From positions 1 to 64,000 of the forward strand of contig NZ_NSEB01000011.1 of the NCBI RefSeq assembly GCF_002734215.1: 64,000 nt of DNA. Reading direction: 5' to 3'. The position numbers were made by a program, and so were the translations under genes. This stretch comes from Fredinandcohnia onubensis (GTDB lineage: Bacteria; Bacillota; Bacilli; Bacillales; Bacillaceae_L). Below are positions 17,187-24,506 of the stretch, in pieces (positions within the stretch are counted from its first letter, which is position 1; each line of letters begins with the position of its first letter). The notes under the pieces were generated by a model. It was not told where the DNA came from. It searched no databases and saw only the letters and a list, made by a program, of their open reading frames with translations.

Positions 17187-19129
17187 TGAATCCTAACGTG
17201 GTGATTATCGGAGAAGGTTTTTTAGCGGATCATGTGTCTGAAGAATTGGCCTCCCATTACATGTTAATTCGTCATTCCGATCTCGACTCAGGAATACCAG
17301 AAGAGACTAATTTGGTTTTAGTATTGCATGAAGCCTGGAATCCCTCCATCTATCAAAAGGCAGAAGAGTTACTACGCCCTAAGGGAATCCCCTGGTTACG
17401 AGGTTTTGTTTCATTTGGTGAGGGTGTGGTTGGTCCGTTGGTTCGTCCAGGTTCCACAGGTTGTTCCCAATGCGCTGACATGAGACGACTCATGGCTGGA
17501 CGTGACCGAATAGAAATGCAGGATATGCAGAAACACCTTGCCGAACAAAGAGGAATTACTCGTGATGTTTGGGCATCTAACACGGGTCTTTTGCAGATGG
17601 CTTATTTGATTGTTGGAGAGGTCCAGAGGATTCTAGGCGGAAATATCCCTCACTCAGAAGGAAAACTGCTATTAATGAACTTGCAAACTCTAAAAAGCTC
17701 ATGGCATTCCTTTCTTTCTAACCCTCTTTGTTCAGTTTGCGGCGGACTTCCCGAAGATTCAGCAGATGGTGCCAAAATTACTCTCCAACCAACTCCTAAG
17801 ACCAGCCTTGACAGTTATCGATGCCGTTCTATAGACGACTTAGAAACATTCTTAGTAAATGACTATTTGGATCCTAAGACTGGCTTTTTAAATGGTAAGA
17901 TGTATGACCTCTTGCCGCCTTTTGCCGATGTAGGTGTTAATTTGCCATTGTTGATAGGTGACGAGGGAGTTGCCGGACGGACTCATTCATACAAAGTAAG
18001 TGAATTAACTGCAATATTAGAAGGCTTGGAGCGGTACTGTGGTCTTGCTCCACGTGGCAAAAGAACTGTCATACATGATAGTTGCCGCAATTTAGAAGGA
18101 AAAGCACTTAATCCTCTCACAGTAGGCATTCATGAACCGGAAAAATATTCTCAACCTGGTTTTCCATTTAAACCGTTTGATCCTGATCGCTCAATGAATT
18201 GGGTATGGGGCTATTCACTTTTGCATGACCGACCAATTCTTGTTCCAGAGTTGCTTGCCTATTACAGTTTAGGCGATGGGGAGGGGTTCGTCTATGAAAC
18301 CTCAAACGGATGTGCATTAGGTGGAAGCTTAGAAGAGGCTATTTTCTACGGAATAATGGAAGTAGTGGAACGTGATTCATTTTTGATGACCTGGTACGCG
18401 CGAATGTCCCTCCCCCAAATAGACCCATATTCATCTAACGATCGAGAATTGGAGTTAATGGTAGATCGTATACGTGCAGTGGCAGGATATGAAATATTTT
18501 TGTTCAACTCGACGATGGAACACGGAATTCCAAGCGTATGGGCATTGGCAAAAAACAGAAAGAAAGTTGGATTAAATATTATTTGTGCAGCAGGAGCGCA
18601 TCCTGACCCTATTCGAGCTGTAAAAAGCGCAGTTCATGAATTGTCCGGTATGATGCTCACGCTTGACGAAAAATTCGAGGAGAACAAGGGAGAGTATGTT
18701 AATATGTTGCAGAATTCTTCTCTTGTTCGGAAAATGGATGACCATGGCATGCTCTATGGATTGCCACAGGCGGAAGAGCGACTAAAGTTTTTGCTGCACG
18801 AAAATCGTCCTTTGCGAACATTTGCCGAGGAGTTCAAGTTGAAGATGCCACATTCAGACCTTACCGAAGATCTTAAAGACATACTCCAGGAGTTTCGTCG
18901 ATTGAAACTCGATGTAATTGTTGTGGATCAAACAACATCGGAAACCCTACGAAATGGACTTCACTGTGTAAAGGTAATAATACCAGGAATGTTACCGATG
19001 ACATTCGGACACCATCTTACTCGAATAACTGGACTTGAGAGAGTATTGAGGGTACCGATGGAACTAGGGTATGAGAATCATCTTCTTACACTAGAACAGC
19101 TTAACCCACATCCACACCCGTTTCCATAA
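17183..19129 (+). CDS. fused E1-like/YcaO cyclodehydratase (C-D fusion)
   Basis: 648 aa enzyme expected to use ATP to cyclise Cys/Ser/Thr of the precursor to azolines. N-terminal E1-like half (about 1-200) has VVIIGEGFLADHV, GPLVRPGSTGCSQC and LCSVCGG, giving a likely CxxC...CxxC zinc site. The C-terminal YcaO half carries the ATP-site signatures LEGLERYCG and EAIFYGIMEVVERDSF, then GAHPDPIRAVKSAVHEL. The extreme C-terminus is PHPHPFP, the proline-rich tail typical of azoline-forming YcaO enzymes. ATG overlaps the upstream stop, so translation is coupled. Reaction assignment is strong by family; activity here is inferred. Confidence 0.9.
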   Translation: MMNPNVVIIGEGFLADHVSEELASHYMLIRHSDLDSGIPEETNLVLVLHEAWNPSIYQKAEELLRPKGIPWLRGFVSFGEGVVGPLVRPGSTGCSQCADMRRLMAGRDRIEMQDMQKHLAEQRGITRDVWASNTGLLQMAYLIVGEVQRILGGNIPHSEGKLLLMNLQTLKSSWHSFLSNPLCSVCGGLPEDSADGAKITLQPTPKTSLDSYRCRSIDDLETFLVNDYLDPKTGFLNGKMYDLLPPFADVGVNLPLLIGDEGVAGRTHSYKVSELTAILEGLERYCGLAPRGKRTVIHDSCRNLEGKALNPLTVGIHEPEKYSQPGFPFKPFDPDRSMNWVWGYSLLHDRPILVPELLAYYSLGDGEGFVYETSNGCALGGSLEEAIFYGIMEVVERDSFLMTWYARMSLPQIDPYSSNDRELELMVDRIRAVAGYEIFLFNSTMEHGIPSVWALAKNRKKVGLNIICAAGAHPDPIRAVKSAVHELSGMMLTLDEKFEENKGEYVNMLQNSSLVRKMDDHGMLYGLPQAEERLKFLLHENRPLRTFAEEFKLKMPHSDLTEDLKDILQEFRRLKLDVIVVDQTTSETLRNGLHCVKVIIPGMLPMTFGHHLTRITGLERVLRVPMELGYENHLLTLEQLNPHPHPFP

Positions 19130-19150
19130 GTATGACTAGGAGGTAGTAGG

Positions 19151-20719
19151 ATGAGTCTGGATGAATTTCTGCACAACTTACATTTTGACATTGATAAAGT
19201 AAGCCCGCCAGATAAGGTAGTCGATTGGGATGATTCACCTTTGACATATAAATTATACCGTGATTTGCAGAGTTTTCCGATGACTTTAGATGTCCCGTTG
19301 AAGCTAGAAGAGCAGGATGTCCCCAGCAAACCTACTCATAGCAGAATGGGGCATTTTCTTTGGTATGTATTCGGTCTTAGTCAAATAAGCCAATCCGCCT
19401 TCACAACGGATCAAGACGTTGAACTAATGCAGTCGTACAGACGGTATGTCCCTTCCGGTGGAGCTTTATATCCAAACGAATTATACGTTTATCTGAAATT
19501 GGAGGATTTGCCTGTTGGGGTATACCACTATGATGTAGCACACCATCGATTGGTATTACTACGAGAAGGCAATTTCGATTTTTATATCAACCAAGCTCTT
19601 GGTAACCGCATTGATTTGTCTACATGTTTTGGTACGGTTTTTATATCAACAATGTTTTGGAAAAATTTCTTTAAATACAACAACTTTTCCTTCCGTTTAC
19701 AAGGGTTGGATACGGGTGTTCTGATTGGACAGTTACTCGAAGTAGCAAAACGGTTTGGGTTTGAGACAGGGGTGTACTTCCAATTCCTTGATAAGGCAAT
19801 CAATCATCTTCTTGGGCTATCTGAAAAAGAAGAAAGCATATATGCGGTAATTCCACTTACTGTAGAAGCGACAAACTGGAATATTATTCAAAGTGACAGA
19901 TACGGAAACGTCAATTCTGTGGAATTGGCTACTAAATTGAATGAAATTAATAATAATTACTATTTACGATCACAGAGGATACAAGAACACCCAATCTTAA
20001 CAAAGTTGAATAAAGAGTCTTTTATTGAATCAACGGAATCAGTTTATAAAATCAAGCCCGAGGAGAGAATATTTTGTCGAGGTCCTAAAGTGACTCTTCC
20101 TAAAGTGAATCGTTTATCGTACGACCTTGCGTCGGTCCTGCAAAAGCGTTTTTCACCCGACATGGATTTCACTATTGGAAAGGTAACCCAATTGGAATTG
20201 GCTAGTTTACTACAAGAGGCAACAGAATCATTCGCATATCGAAATGACTTGGACAGCGAAATAAAAAGGAAAGATTCCCGTATCTCATTGTATGGCTGTT
20301 TCCATAATATAGAGGGAATTCCGGATGCTGCTTATTTTTATGATAGCAATAATCATTCGTTACGACAGATAGAGCCTGGAGACCATCGAATTACCCTTCA
20401 ATACGGAATGTCTGCAGATAATGTAAATCTATTCCAAGTACCACTCTGCTTTCACGTGGCAGGAGATAGAGATCACTTTAAAACGTCACTTGGCCTAAGA
20501 GGATACCGAATTCAACAAATGGAAGCTGGTATGCTGGTGCAGAGATTACTTTTGGCGGCCACAGCAATTGGGTGGGGAGGACACCCACTTCTTGGATTTA
20601 ATGCGAATATTAGCGATAAGATTTACAAAATGGATTCACATAAAAAAACAAGTTTAATCCAAATACCAATAGGTCCTTATCGACCTCGTCCATGGTTACG
20701 GGGTAGCTTACGTTGCTAA
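19151..20719 (+). CDS. SagB-type FMN azoline dehydrogenase
   Basis: 522 aa flavin oxidoreductase predicted to oxidise azolines to aromatic azoles. Two nitroreductase-like halves: the first (about 60-240) has RRYVPSGGALYPNELYVY, a SagB hallmark, and GLDTGVLIGQLLEVAKRFG; the second (about 330-515) is more degenerate (LYGCFHNIEGIPDAAYFYD, QMEAGMLVQRLLLAATAIGWG). ATG with AGGAGG at 19139-19144, 21 bp after the cyclodehydratase stop. The stop codon at 20717-20719 falls inside sequence homologous to a tannase in another frame, so the last residues may be derived from a recombination junction. Confidence 0.87.
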   Translation: MSLDEFLHNLHFDIDKVSPPDKVVDWDDSPLTYKLYRDLQSFPMTLDVPLKLEEQDVPSKPTHSRMGHFLWYVFGLSQISQSAFTTDQDVELMQSYRRYVPSGGALYPNELYVYLKLEDLPVGVYHYDVAHHRLVLLREGNFDFYINQALGNRIDLSTCFGTVFISTMFWKNFFKYNNFSFRLQGLDTGVLIGQLLEVAKRFGFETGVYFQFLDKAINHLLGLSEKEESIYAVIPLTVEATNWNIIQSDRYGNVNSVELATKLNEINNNYYLRSQRIQEHPILTKLNKESFIESTESVYKIKPEERIFCRGPKVTLPKVNRLSYDLASVLQKRFSPDMDFTIGKVTQLELASLLQEATESFAYRNDLDSEIKRKDSRISLYGCFHNIEGIPDAAYFYDSNNHSLRQIEPGDHRITLQYGMSADNVNLFQVPLCFHVAGDRDHFKTSLGLRGYRIQQMEAGMLVQRLLLAATAIGWGGHPLLGFNANISDKIYKMDSHKKTSLIQIPIGPYRPRPWLRGSLRC

Positions 20720-21095
20720 ATTCCAAAAGAATGGTGGCAAATTAATTTTACTCCATGGCACGGAAGACGAGATGGTAACTCCATACTGCTCGATTGACTA
20801 CTATAACCAACTTGTTGAGAGGTTTGGCCAAAACCAAATAGTTGATTTCCTGAAGTTTTACTTGGTTCCTGGATTCTCTCACGGGCGAGGAAACTTCATG
20901 GTAAAGGTAGATCTAGTAAAAGCGCTGGACACTTGGGTCACACAAGACAAGGATCCGGGCACTCTTAAAGGAGCGGATCAAAACCCTAACACCTTCGGAC
21001 GTACCAGACCGGTGTGTCAGTATCCTACTTATCCGGAGTATAAAGGCAGCGGTGATATCAATTCTGCCTCTAGCTTTAGTTGCGAAAAACCATAG
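20712..21095 (+). pseudogene. 3' remnant of a tannase/feruloyl esterase family gene
   Basis: In a frame different from SagB, sequence from about 20712 reads AKFQKNGGKLILLHGTEDEM, then SIDYYNQLVERFG and LVPGFSHGRG, and ends with GRTRPVCQYPTYPEYKGSGD and INSASSFSC. These are the C-terminal landmarks of tannase/feruloyl esterases (GGKLIxxHGxxD; catalytic Asp and His; RxRPxCxYP...GSGDxNxAxSFxC). Only about 127 of the usual 500 or more residues remain and the N-terminal catalytic serine part is absent. There is an ATG at 20772 but no ribosome site. A terminator follows at 21105. It looks like a gene cut in two when the TOMM cluster arrived or neighbouring DNA was lost. Confidence 0.85.
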
Positions 21096-21104
21096 AATAC
21101 AAGC

Positions 21105-21139
21105 AAAACCCGTGGATATTATATTGCCGCGGGTTTTGT
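21105..21139 (+). terminator. intrinsic terminator after tannase remnant
   Basis: AAAACCCGTGG (21105-21115) with CCGCGGGTTTT (21127-21137), one G-T pair, followed by GTTGTTT. Probably the original terminator of the esterase gene, now ending the TOMM operon. Confidence 0.8.
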
Positions 21140-21324
21140 TGTTTAACTCTATCACCTGTAACAATTTCTAATAGTTTAGTATTAATAGTAGGAAGCAGTA
21201 CCATAAGTAATAAGTTTTTTATAATAACTAGTAACAGCACCTAGCATTCCATTAAATAAAGTTTTTTGTTATGGTTCCCTTTGTGTTAAAATTTAGATAA
21301 TTCTAACCACAAGGGGTGGATGGT

Positions 21325-22104
21325 GTGAAATTTGAAAATCAAGTGGCGCTTATTACCGGAGGCACTTCTGGAATTGGACTAGCCGTAGCAGAACGATTAC
21401 TTCATGAGGGGGGAAAAGTTGTCATAGTAGGTCGTAATAGGGAACGCGGAATCACAGCCCTAGAAAAACTCAAACAGATTAGTCCACATGTTCTTTTTCT
21501 ATCAGTTGATGTAAGCAAAGGAATAGAAGTAGAACAGATGGTAAAAGAAACAGTGAACACATTTGGAAGAATCGACTTTGCATTTAATAACGCGGGAAAT
21601 GCGGAAGGTACACCTGCATTGACACATGAATTCAGTGAAGAAGACTTCGATCATATGATGGGTTCTACAATCAAAGGAGTTTGGTTGTGTATGAAGTATG
21701 AGCTGCAAGCTATGATGGAAAATGGTGGTGGTTCAATCGTTAATACATCATCCCTGGATGCCTTAATTTGTTCGGCATACACGACAGCATATGCAGCTGG
21801 GAAAAGTGGCATTCTGGCATTAACCCGCGGAGTCGCCCAAGAATATGGAAGTAAAGGAATTCGAGTTAATGCCATTACACCTGGTGCAATCAGGACTCCG
21901 ATGATCGAACGAAAATTTGATAACTTGACTGAAGAGCAATCAGAAAGGTTAGAAGAAAAGTACAACAGTCTGAATGCCCTAGGAAGAATGGGGACCTCTT
22001 CCGAAGCGGCAGATGTGGTAACCTGGTTATTTTCAAAAGAATCTTCCTTTGTAACAGGTCAAAATATCATTGTTGATGGTGGAGTTTCCATCGTGACAAA
22101 ATAA
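21325..22104 (+). CDS. short-chain dehydrogenase/reductase (SDR)
   Basis: Classical SDR oxidoreductase: cofactor motif TGGTSGIG, NNAG (AFNNAGNAEG), the catalytic Ser in NTSSLDAL and YAAGK (YxxxK), C-terminal GQNIIVDGG. The arginine in VIVGRNRERG after beta-2 suggests an NADP(H) preference. Start: AAGGGG (21311-21316) is 8 bp from the GTG at 21325, giving 259 aa; an upstream in-frame GTG at 21316 overlaps the ribosome site. Substrate unknown. It sits beside the TOMM cluster but beyond a terminator, so functional linkage is not supported. Confidence 0.85.
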   Translation: MKFENQVALITGGTSGIGLAVAERLLHEGGKVVIVGRNRERGITALEKLKQISPHVLFLSVDVSKGIEVEQMVKETVNTFGRIDFAFNNAGNAEGTPALTHEFSEEDFDHMMGSTIKGVWLCMKYELQAMMENGGGSIVNTSSLDALICSAYTTAYAAGKSGILALTRGVAQEYGSKGIRVNAITPGAIRTPMIERKFDNLTEEQSERLEEKYNSLNALGRMGTSSEAADVVTWLFSKESSFVTGQNIIVDGGVSIVTK

Positions 22105-22221
22105 AGCTGTTGGAACCTAGAACCTAGAATGGTCAAAAAGTGAAGTAAATAATAAACTAATCTGTTTCTCTTTAAAGTTACTCGTATTTGAAAAACTAAA
22201 AACAAACCATATATAGAATAG

Positions 22222-22258
22222 AAGCAGTGGATTCCGCAACAGAAATCACACTGCTTTT
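22222..22258 (+). terminator. probable terminator after SDR gene
   Basis: AAGCAGTG (22222-22229) pairs with CACTGCTT (22249-22256), followed by TT then AACC. Long loop and short T-run, so moderate support. Confidence 0.55.
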
Positions 22259-22305
22259 AACCATATATTAACCTAAAGGATTACTTATGTTTGGTGAAGT
22301 TATTA

Positions 22306-22322
22306 TTTAGTTTACATAATAT
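22306..22322 (+). repeat. 17-bp direct repeat, copy 1
   Basis: TTTAGTTTACATAATAT is found here and again at 22837-22853, exactly flanking the gene at 22464-22808. Confidence 0.75.
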
Positions 22323-22368
22323 CTATTCTAGGAACTTAGATAAAATCACAAAATAAACAGCAAATCCA

Positions 22369-22393
22369 TGATATAATCAAGTTAACATAACTT
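22369..22393 (+). promoter_or_regulatory. extended -10 promoter with adjacent palindromic operator
   Basis: TGATATAAT (22369-22377) is a perfect extended -10 element. Immediately after it lies AAGTTAACATAACTT (22379-22393), a perfect 6-bp inverted repeat with a 3-bp centre, in the position of an operator at the transcription start. TAACTTAC recurs at 22412-22419. Autoregulation by the following RHH-like protein is an inference. Confidence 0.5.
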
Positions 22394-22463
22394 ACTATTT
22401 GCGTTCTTCATTAACTTACATATCCAACTACACACTTTGATTCATTCAGGAGCTGATCTACAA

Positions 22464-22808
22464 ATGCCTTATGAAAGTAAAATTAGACATCATAATGCCG
22501 ATCGTGTTACCAAAAATACTACTGTTAGCCGCAGTTTACTTGAACAAATTAAAGAAATTGCAAACCACAAACAAGTTCCGTTTAATCAATTATTAACTGA
22601 AGGAATTGATTACGTATTAGAAACATATAAGAAACCAAAAGAATTTAAAGCCCCGATTAAACCTAAAGATCGCATCAAAATGGGCACAACTTTTAGTAAT
22701 ACTCAATATGAACTACTGAAAGATCGTGCACGGAGACTTCATACGCACGCAAACACATTAATTGAGATTGGAATGGAATTTATCATTAATAAATATCAAA
22801 ATGGTTAA
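22464..22808 (+). CDS. small protein with two tandem ribbon-helix-helix-like repeats
   Basis: 114 aa from the ATG at 22464, which has AGGAG at 22448-22452. Two gapless 38-residue repeats can be aligned: the first starts TTVSRSLLEQIKEIA, the second TTFSNTQYELLKDRA; both continue with N.L(L/I)..G(I/M).(Y/F)(V/I)...Y. A short beta strand followed by two helices fits the ribbon-helix-helix fold, so one chain could form the equivalent of an RHH dimer and bind DNA. Similar Bacillus proteins are sometimes labelled rRNA methyltransferase, which the sequence does not support (no SAM-binding motif, too short). Flanked by direct repeats; a palindrome lies at its promoter. Confidence 0.6.
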   Translation: MPYESKIRHHNADRVTKNTTVSRSLLEQIKEIANHKQVPFNQLLTEGIDYVLETYKKPKEFKAPIKPKDRIKMGTTFSNTQYELLKDRARRLHTHANTLIEIGMEFIINKYQNG

Positions 22809-22836
22809 TTCCAGCCTCCCTCGTATTTCTTTAGAT

Positions 22837-22875
22837 TTTAGTTTACATAATATTATTATGATAAACTCTTTGTTT
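22837..22875 (+). repeat. 17-bp direct repeat, copy 2, within a palindrome/possible terminator
   Basis: The repeat TTTAGTTTACATAATAT (22837-22853) forms the left arm of a near-perfect inverted repeat spanning 22840-22867 (AGTTTA/TAAACT and CATAAT/ATTATG). A T-rich run follows at 22869-22877, so it may also end the upstream gene. Copy 1 lacks the right arm. Confidence 0.6.
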
Positions 22876-22899
22876 TTTTCTGAACTATTTTGTTCCTTT

Positions 22900-23157
22900 T
22901 TAATTTAACTTCCCACGTATGTTCATAAACTCATCTAATAACTCCTTCATCTCAGTTTGATTAAGCCTAATTGGCATTTGGTCATTTAACGTAATATAAT
23001 GCTCCTGTTCCCCACTATCTACTTCTCTTGATAAGTAATCACAAATCGCTCCTATCCTCTCCTTGCTTATTACAGATTGTGTATTCATGTGTTTGAATTG
23101 CGTTAACACAAATGCTTCTTCTTCAATTTCTCCCATAATCAGCTTATTCTCATCCAT
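22900..23157 (-). CDS. small acidic protein of unknown function
   Basis: 85 residues, acidic, no membrane segment or recognised motif. ATG start with AAAGGTGG at 23167-23174 at good spacing, which supports it as a real gene. It lies alone on the minus strand between two plus-strand genes. The composition (alternating charged helices, several Glu-Glu pairs) suggests a soluble helical protein. I do not recognise a family. Confidence 0.55.
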   Translation of the reverse strand: MDENKLIMGEIEEEAFVLTQFKHMNTQSVISKERIGAICDYLSREVDSGEQEHYITLNDQMPIRLNQTEMKELLDEFMNIRGKLN

Positions 23158-23293
23158 TCATTGTTCCACCTTTCTTATCATTAAATTGCTCTTCCTCCCT
23201 CTTATTTATAACAACTAACAGCTTTAATCATTGAATCTTTATTTCTTTTCTTGTATGTTTTAATTATCTGGTATTGAAAGGATCGAGAATTAG

Positions 23294-24475
23294 ATGACAA
23301 AAAAGTTATATTATGAAAATCCCTATTTAACACAATGGACAACCACAGTAACAAATATTATAAAAAAAGATAATTATTGTCTTGTAACCCTTGAGGACAC
23401 CGCATTTTACCCTGAAGGTGGTGGCCAACCATCTGATTCTGGACAAATTGACCATATTCAAGTTTTAGATGTCTATTCAGAAGCCGGAGAGGTGTACCAT
23501 AAACTTCCCCATCCCCCGGAAAACCGGACTGTAGAATGTCAAATTGACTGGAAGCTGCGATATGACCATATGCAACAGCATACAGGCCAGCATTTGTTAT
23601 CAGCTATCTGTATTGAAGAGTATGATGCCCACACATCAAGCTTTCATTTAGGGAAAGATACCGTATCAATTGATTTGAGTGTTCCTGAATTTGATGCTGA
23701 TCAGCTCCTACATATTGAAAATCAGGTTAATAAAGCGATCTATGAAAACCGTGAAATTAAAACATATTTTGTTTCTAAAGAACAAGCGAGTACCCTTCCT
23801 CTTCGAAAAACACCTGACGTTGAAGGAGATGAAATGCGTATTGTTGAAATTGATGGTATTGATACATCTGCATGCGCAGGCACACATGTGTCAAGTACTG
23901 GCGAGTTAGGACTTATGAAGCTTTTAAAAACGGAAAAAAGCAAAGGAAATACACGTGTATACTTTATTTTTGGCGGCCGTGCTTTAGAGGATTATCAAGC
24001 TACACATAGTGTTTTAACAACCTTAGCAAACAAATATAGCACGAATCGTGAAGGGCTAATCGAAAAAATCACTAAAATAGAAACAGATAACAAACAATTC
24101 CAGAGAGATATCGAGGAGTTACAAGGGAAACTTAATCAGTTCCTTGCTCAGGAGCTTATTCAAACTCATAATGATTTAATCATTATCCAATCATTCGATG
24201 AAAAAGCTTTAAAAGAACTTCAAGGAATTGCAAAACAAATTAATGAAGCGTCCAATCAATGTGTGATTTTTACATCAACACTTGAAAATAAACTACTTAT
24301 CTCCCATAATGGAACGCTTCCCATTGAGTGTGGAAAGTTATTTAAACAAGAGCTTAAAAACTTTAATGGAAAAGGTGGCGGCAATAATACAACCGCACAA
24401 GCTGCATTCGATAACCTAGAAGATATGGAAGCATTTAAACGCTTTTTAGAAACAAAAATAAAAGATTCTTTATAA
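23294..24475 (+). CDS. AlaX-type alanyl-tRNA editing protein with DHHA1 domain
   Basis: Free-standing trans-editing enzyme that hydrolyses mischarged tRNA(Ala). Residues about 1-235 correspond to the AlaRS second additional domain: GGGQPSDSG, zinc ligands in HTGQH (His96, His100) and CAGTH (Cys194, His198). The rest (about 260-393) is a DHHA1 domain with a preceding coiled coil and the GGGNNTTAQAA motif. 393 aa corresponds to the long AlaX form. No aminoacylation domain is present. Convergent with the next gene, sharing a bidirectional terminator. Confidence 0.9.
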   Translation: MTKKLYYENPYLTQWTTTVTNIIKKDNYCLVTLEDTAFYPEGGGQPSDSGQIDHIQVLDVYSEAGEVYHKLPHPPENRTVECQIDWKLRYDHMQQHTGQHLLSAICIEEYDAHTSSFHLGKDTVSIDLSVPEFDADQLLHIENQVNKAIYENREIKTYFVSKEQASTLPLRKTPDVEGDEMRIVEIDGIDTSACAGTHVSSTGELGLMKLLKTEKSKGNTRVYFIFGGRALEDYQATHSVLTTLANKYSTNREGLIEKITKIETDNKQFQRDIEELQGKLNQFLAQELIQTHNDLIIIQSFDEKALKELQGIAKQINEASNQCVIFTSTLENKLLISHNGTLPIECGKLFKQELKNFNGKGGGNNTTAQAAFDNLEDMEAFKRFLETKIKDSL

Positions 24476-24476
24476 G

Positions 24477-24506
24477 AAAAAAGCTACCTTCAATGGTAGC
24501 TTTTTT
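24477..24506. terminator. bidirectional terminator
   Basis: AAAAAAGCTACC (24477-24488) with GGTAGCTTTTTT (24495-24506). Serves both the AlaX gene and the convergent permease gene. Confidence 0.92.

Larger units (their letters stand above)
22105..22463 (+). other. intergenic region between SDR and tandem-RHH gene
   Basis: No gene seen. Contents: the SDR terminator (22222-22258), one copy of a 17-bp direct repeat (22306-22322), an extended -10 promoter element (22369-22377) and a palindrome (22379-22393) upstream of the next gene. Confidence 0.6.

Noticed and set aside
20772-21095. Possible independent 107-residue gene after sagB
   Set aside because: Homology to tannase continues upstream of the ATG at 20772 into the sagB end, and there is no ribosome site. 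Treated as a pseudogene remnant.
22840-22867. Phage or plasmid attachment site
   Set aside because: The repeat pair flanks only one small gene; no integrase or tRNA gene is nearby, so an att interpretation has no support.
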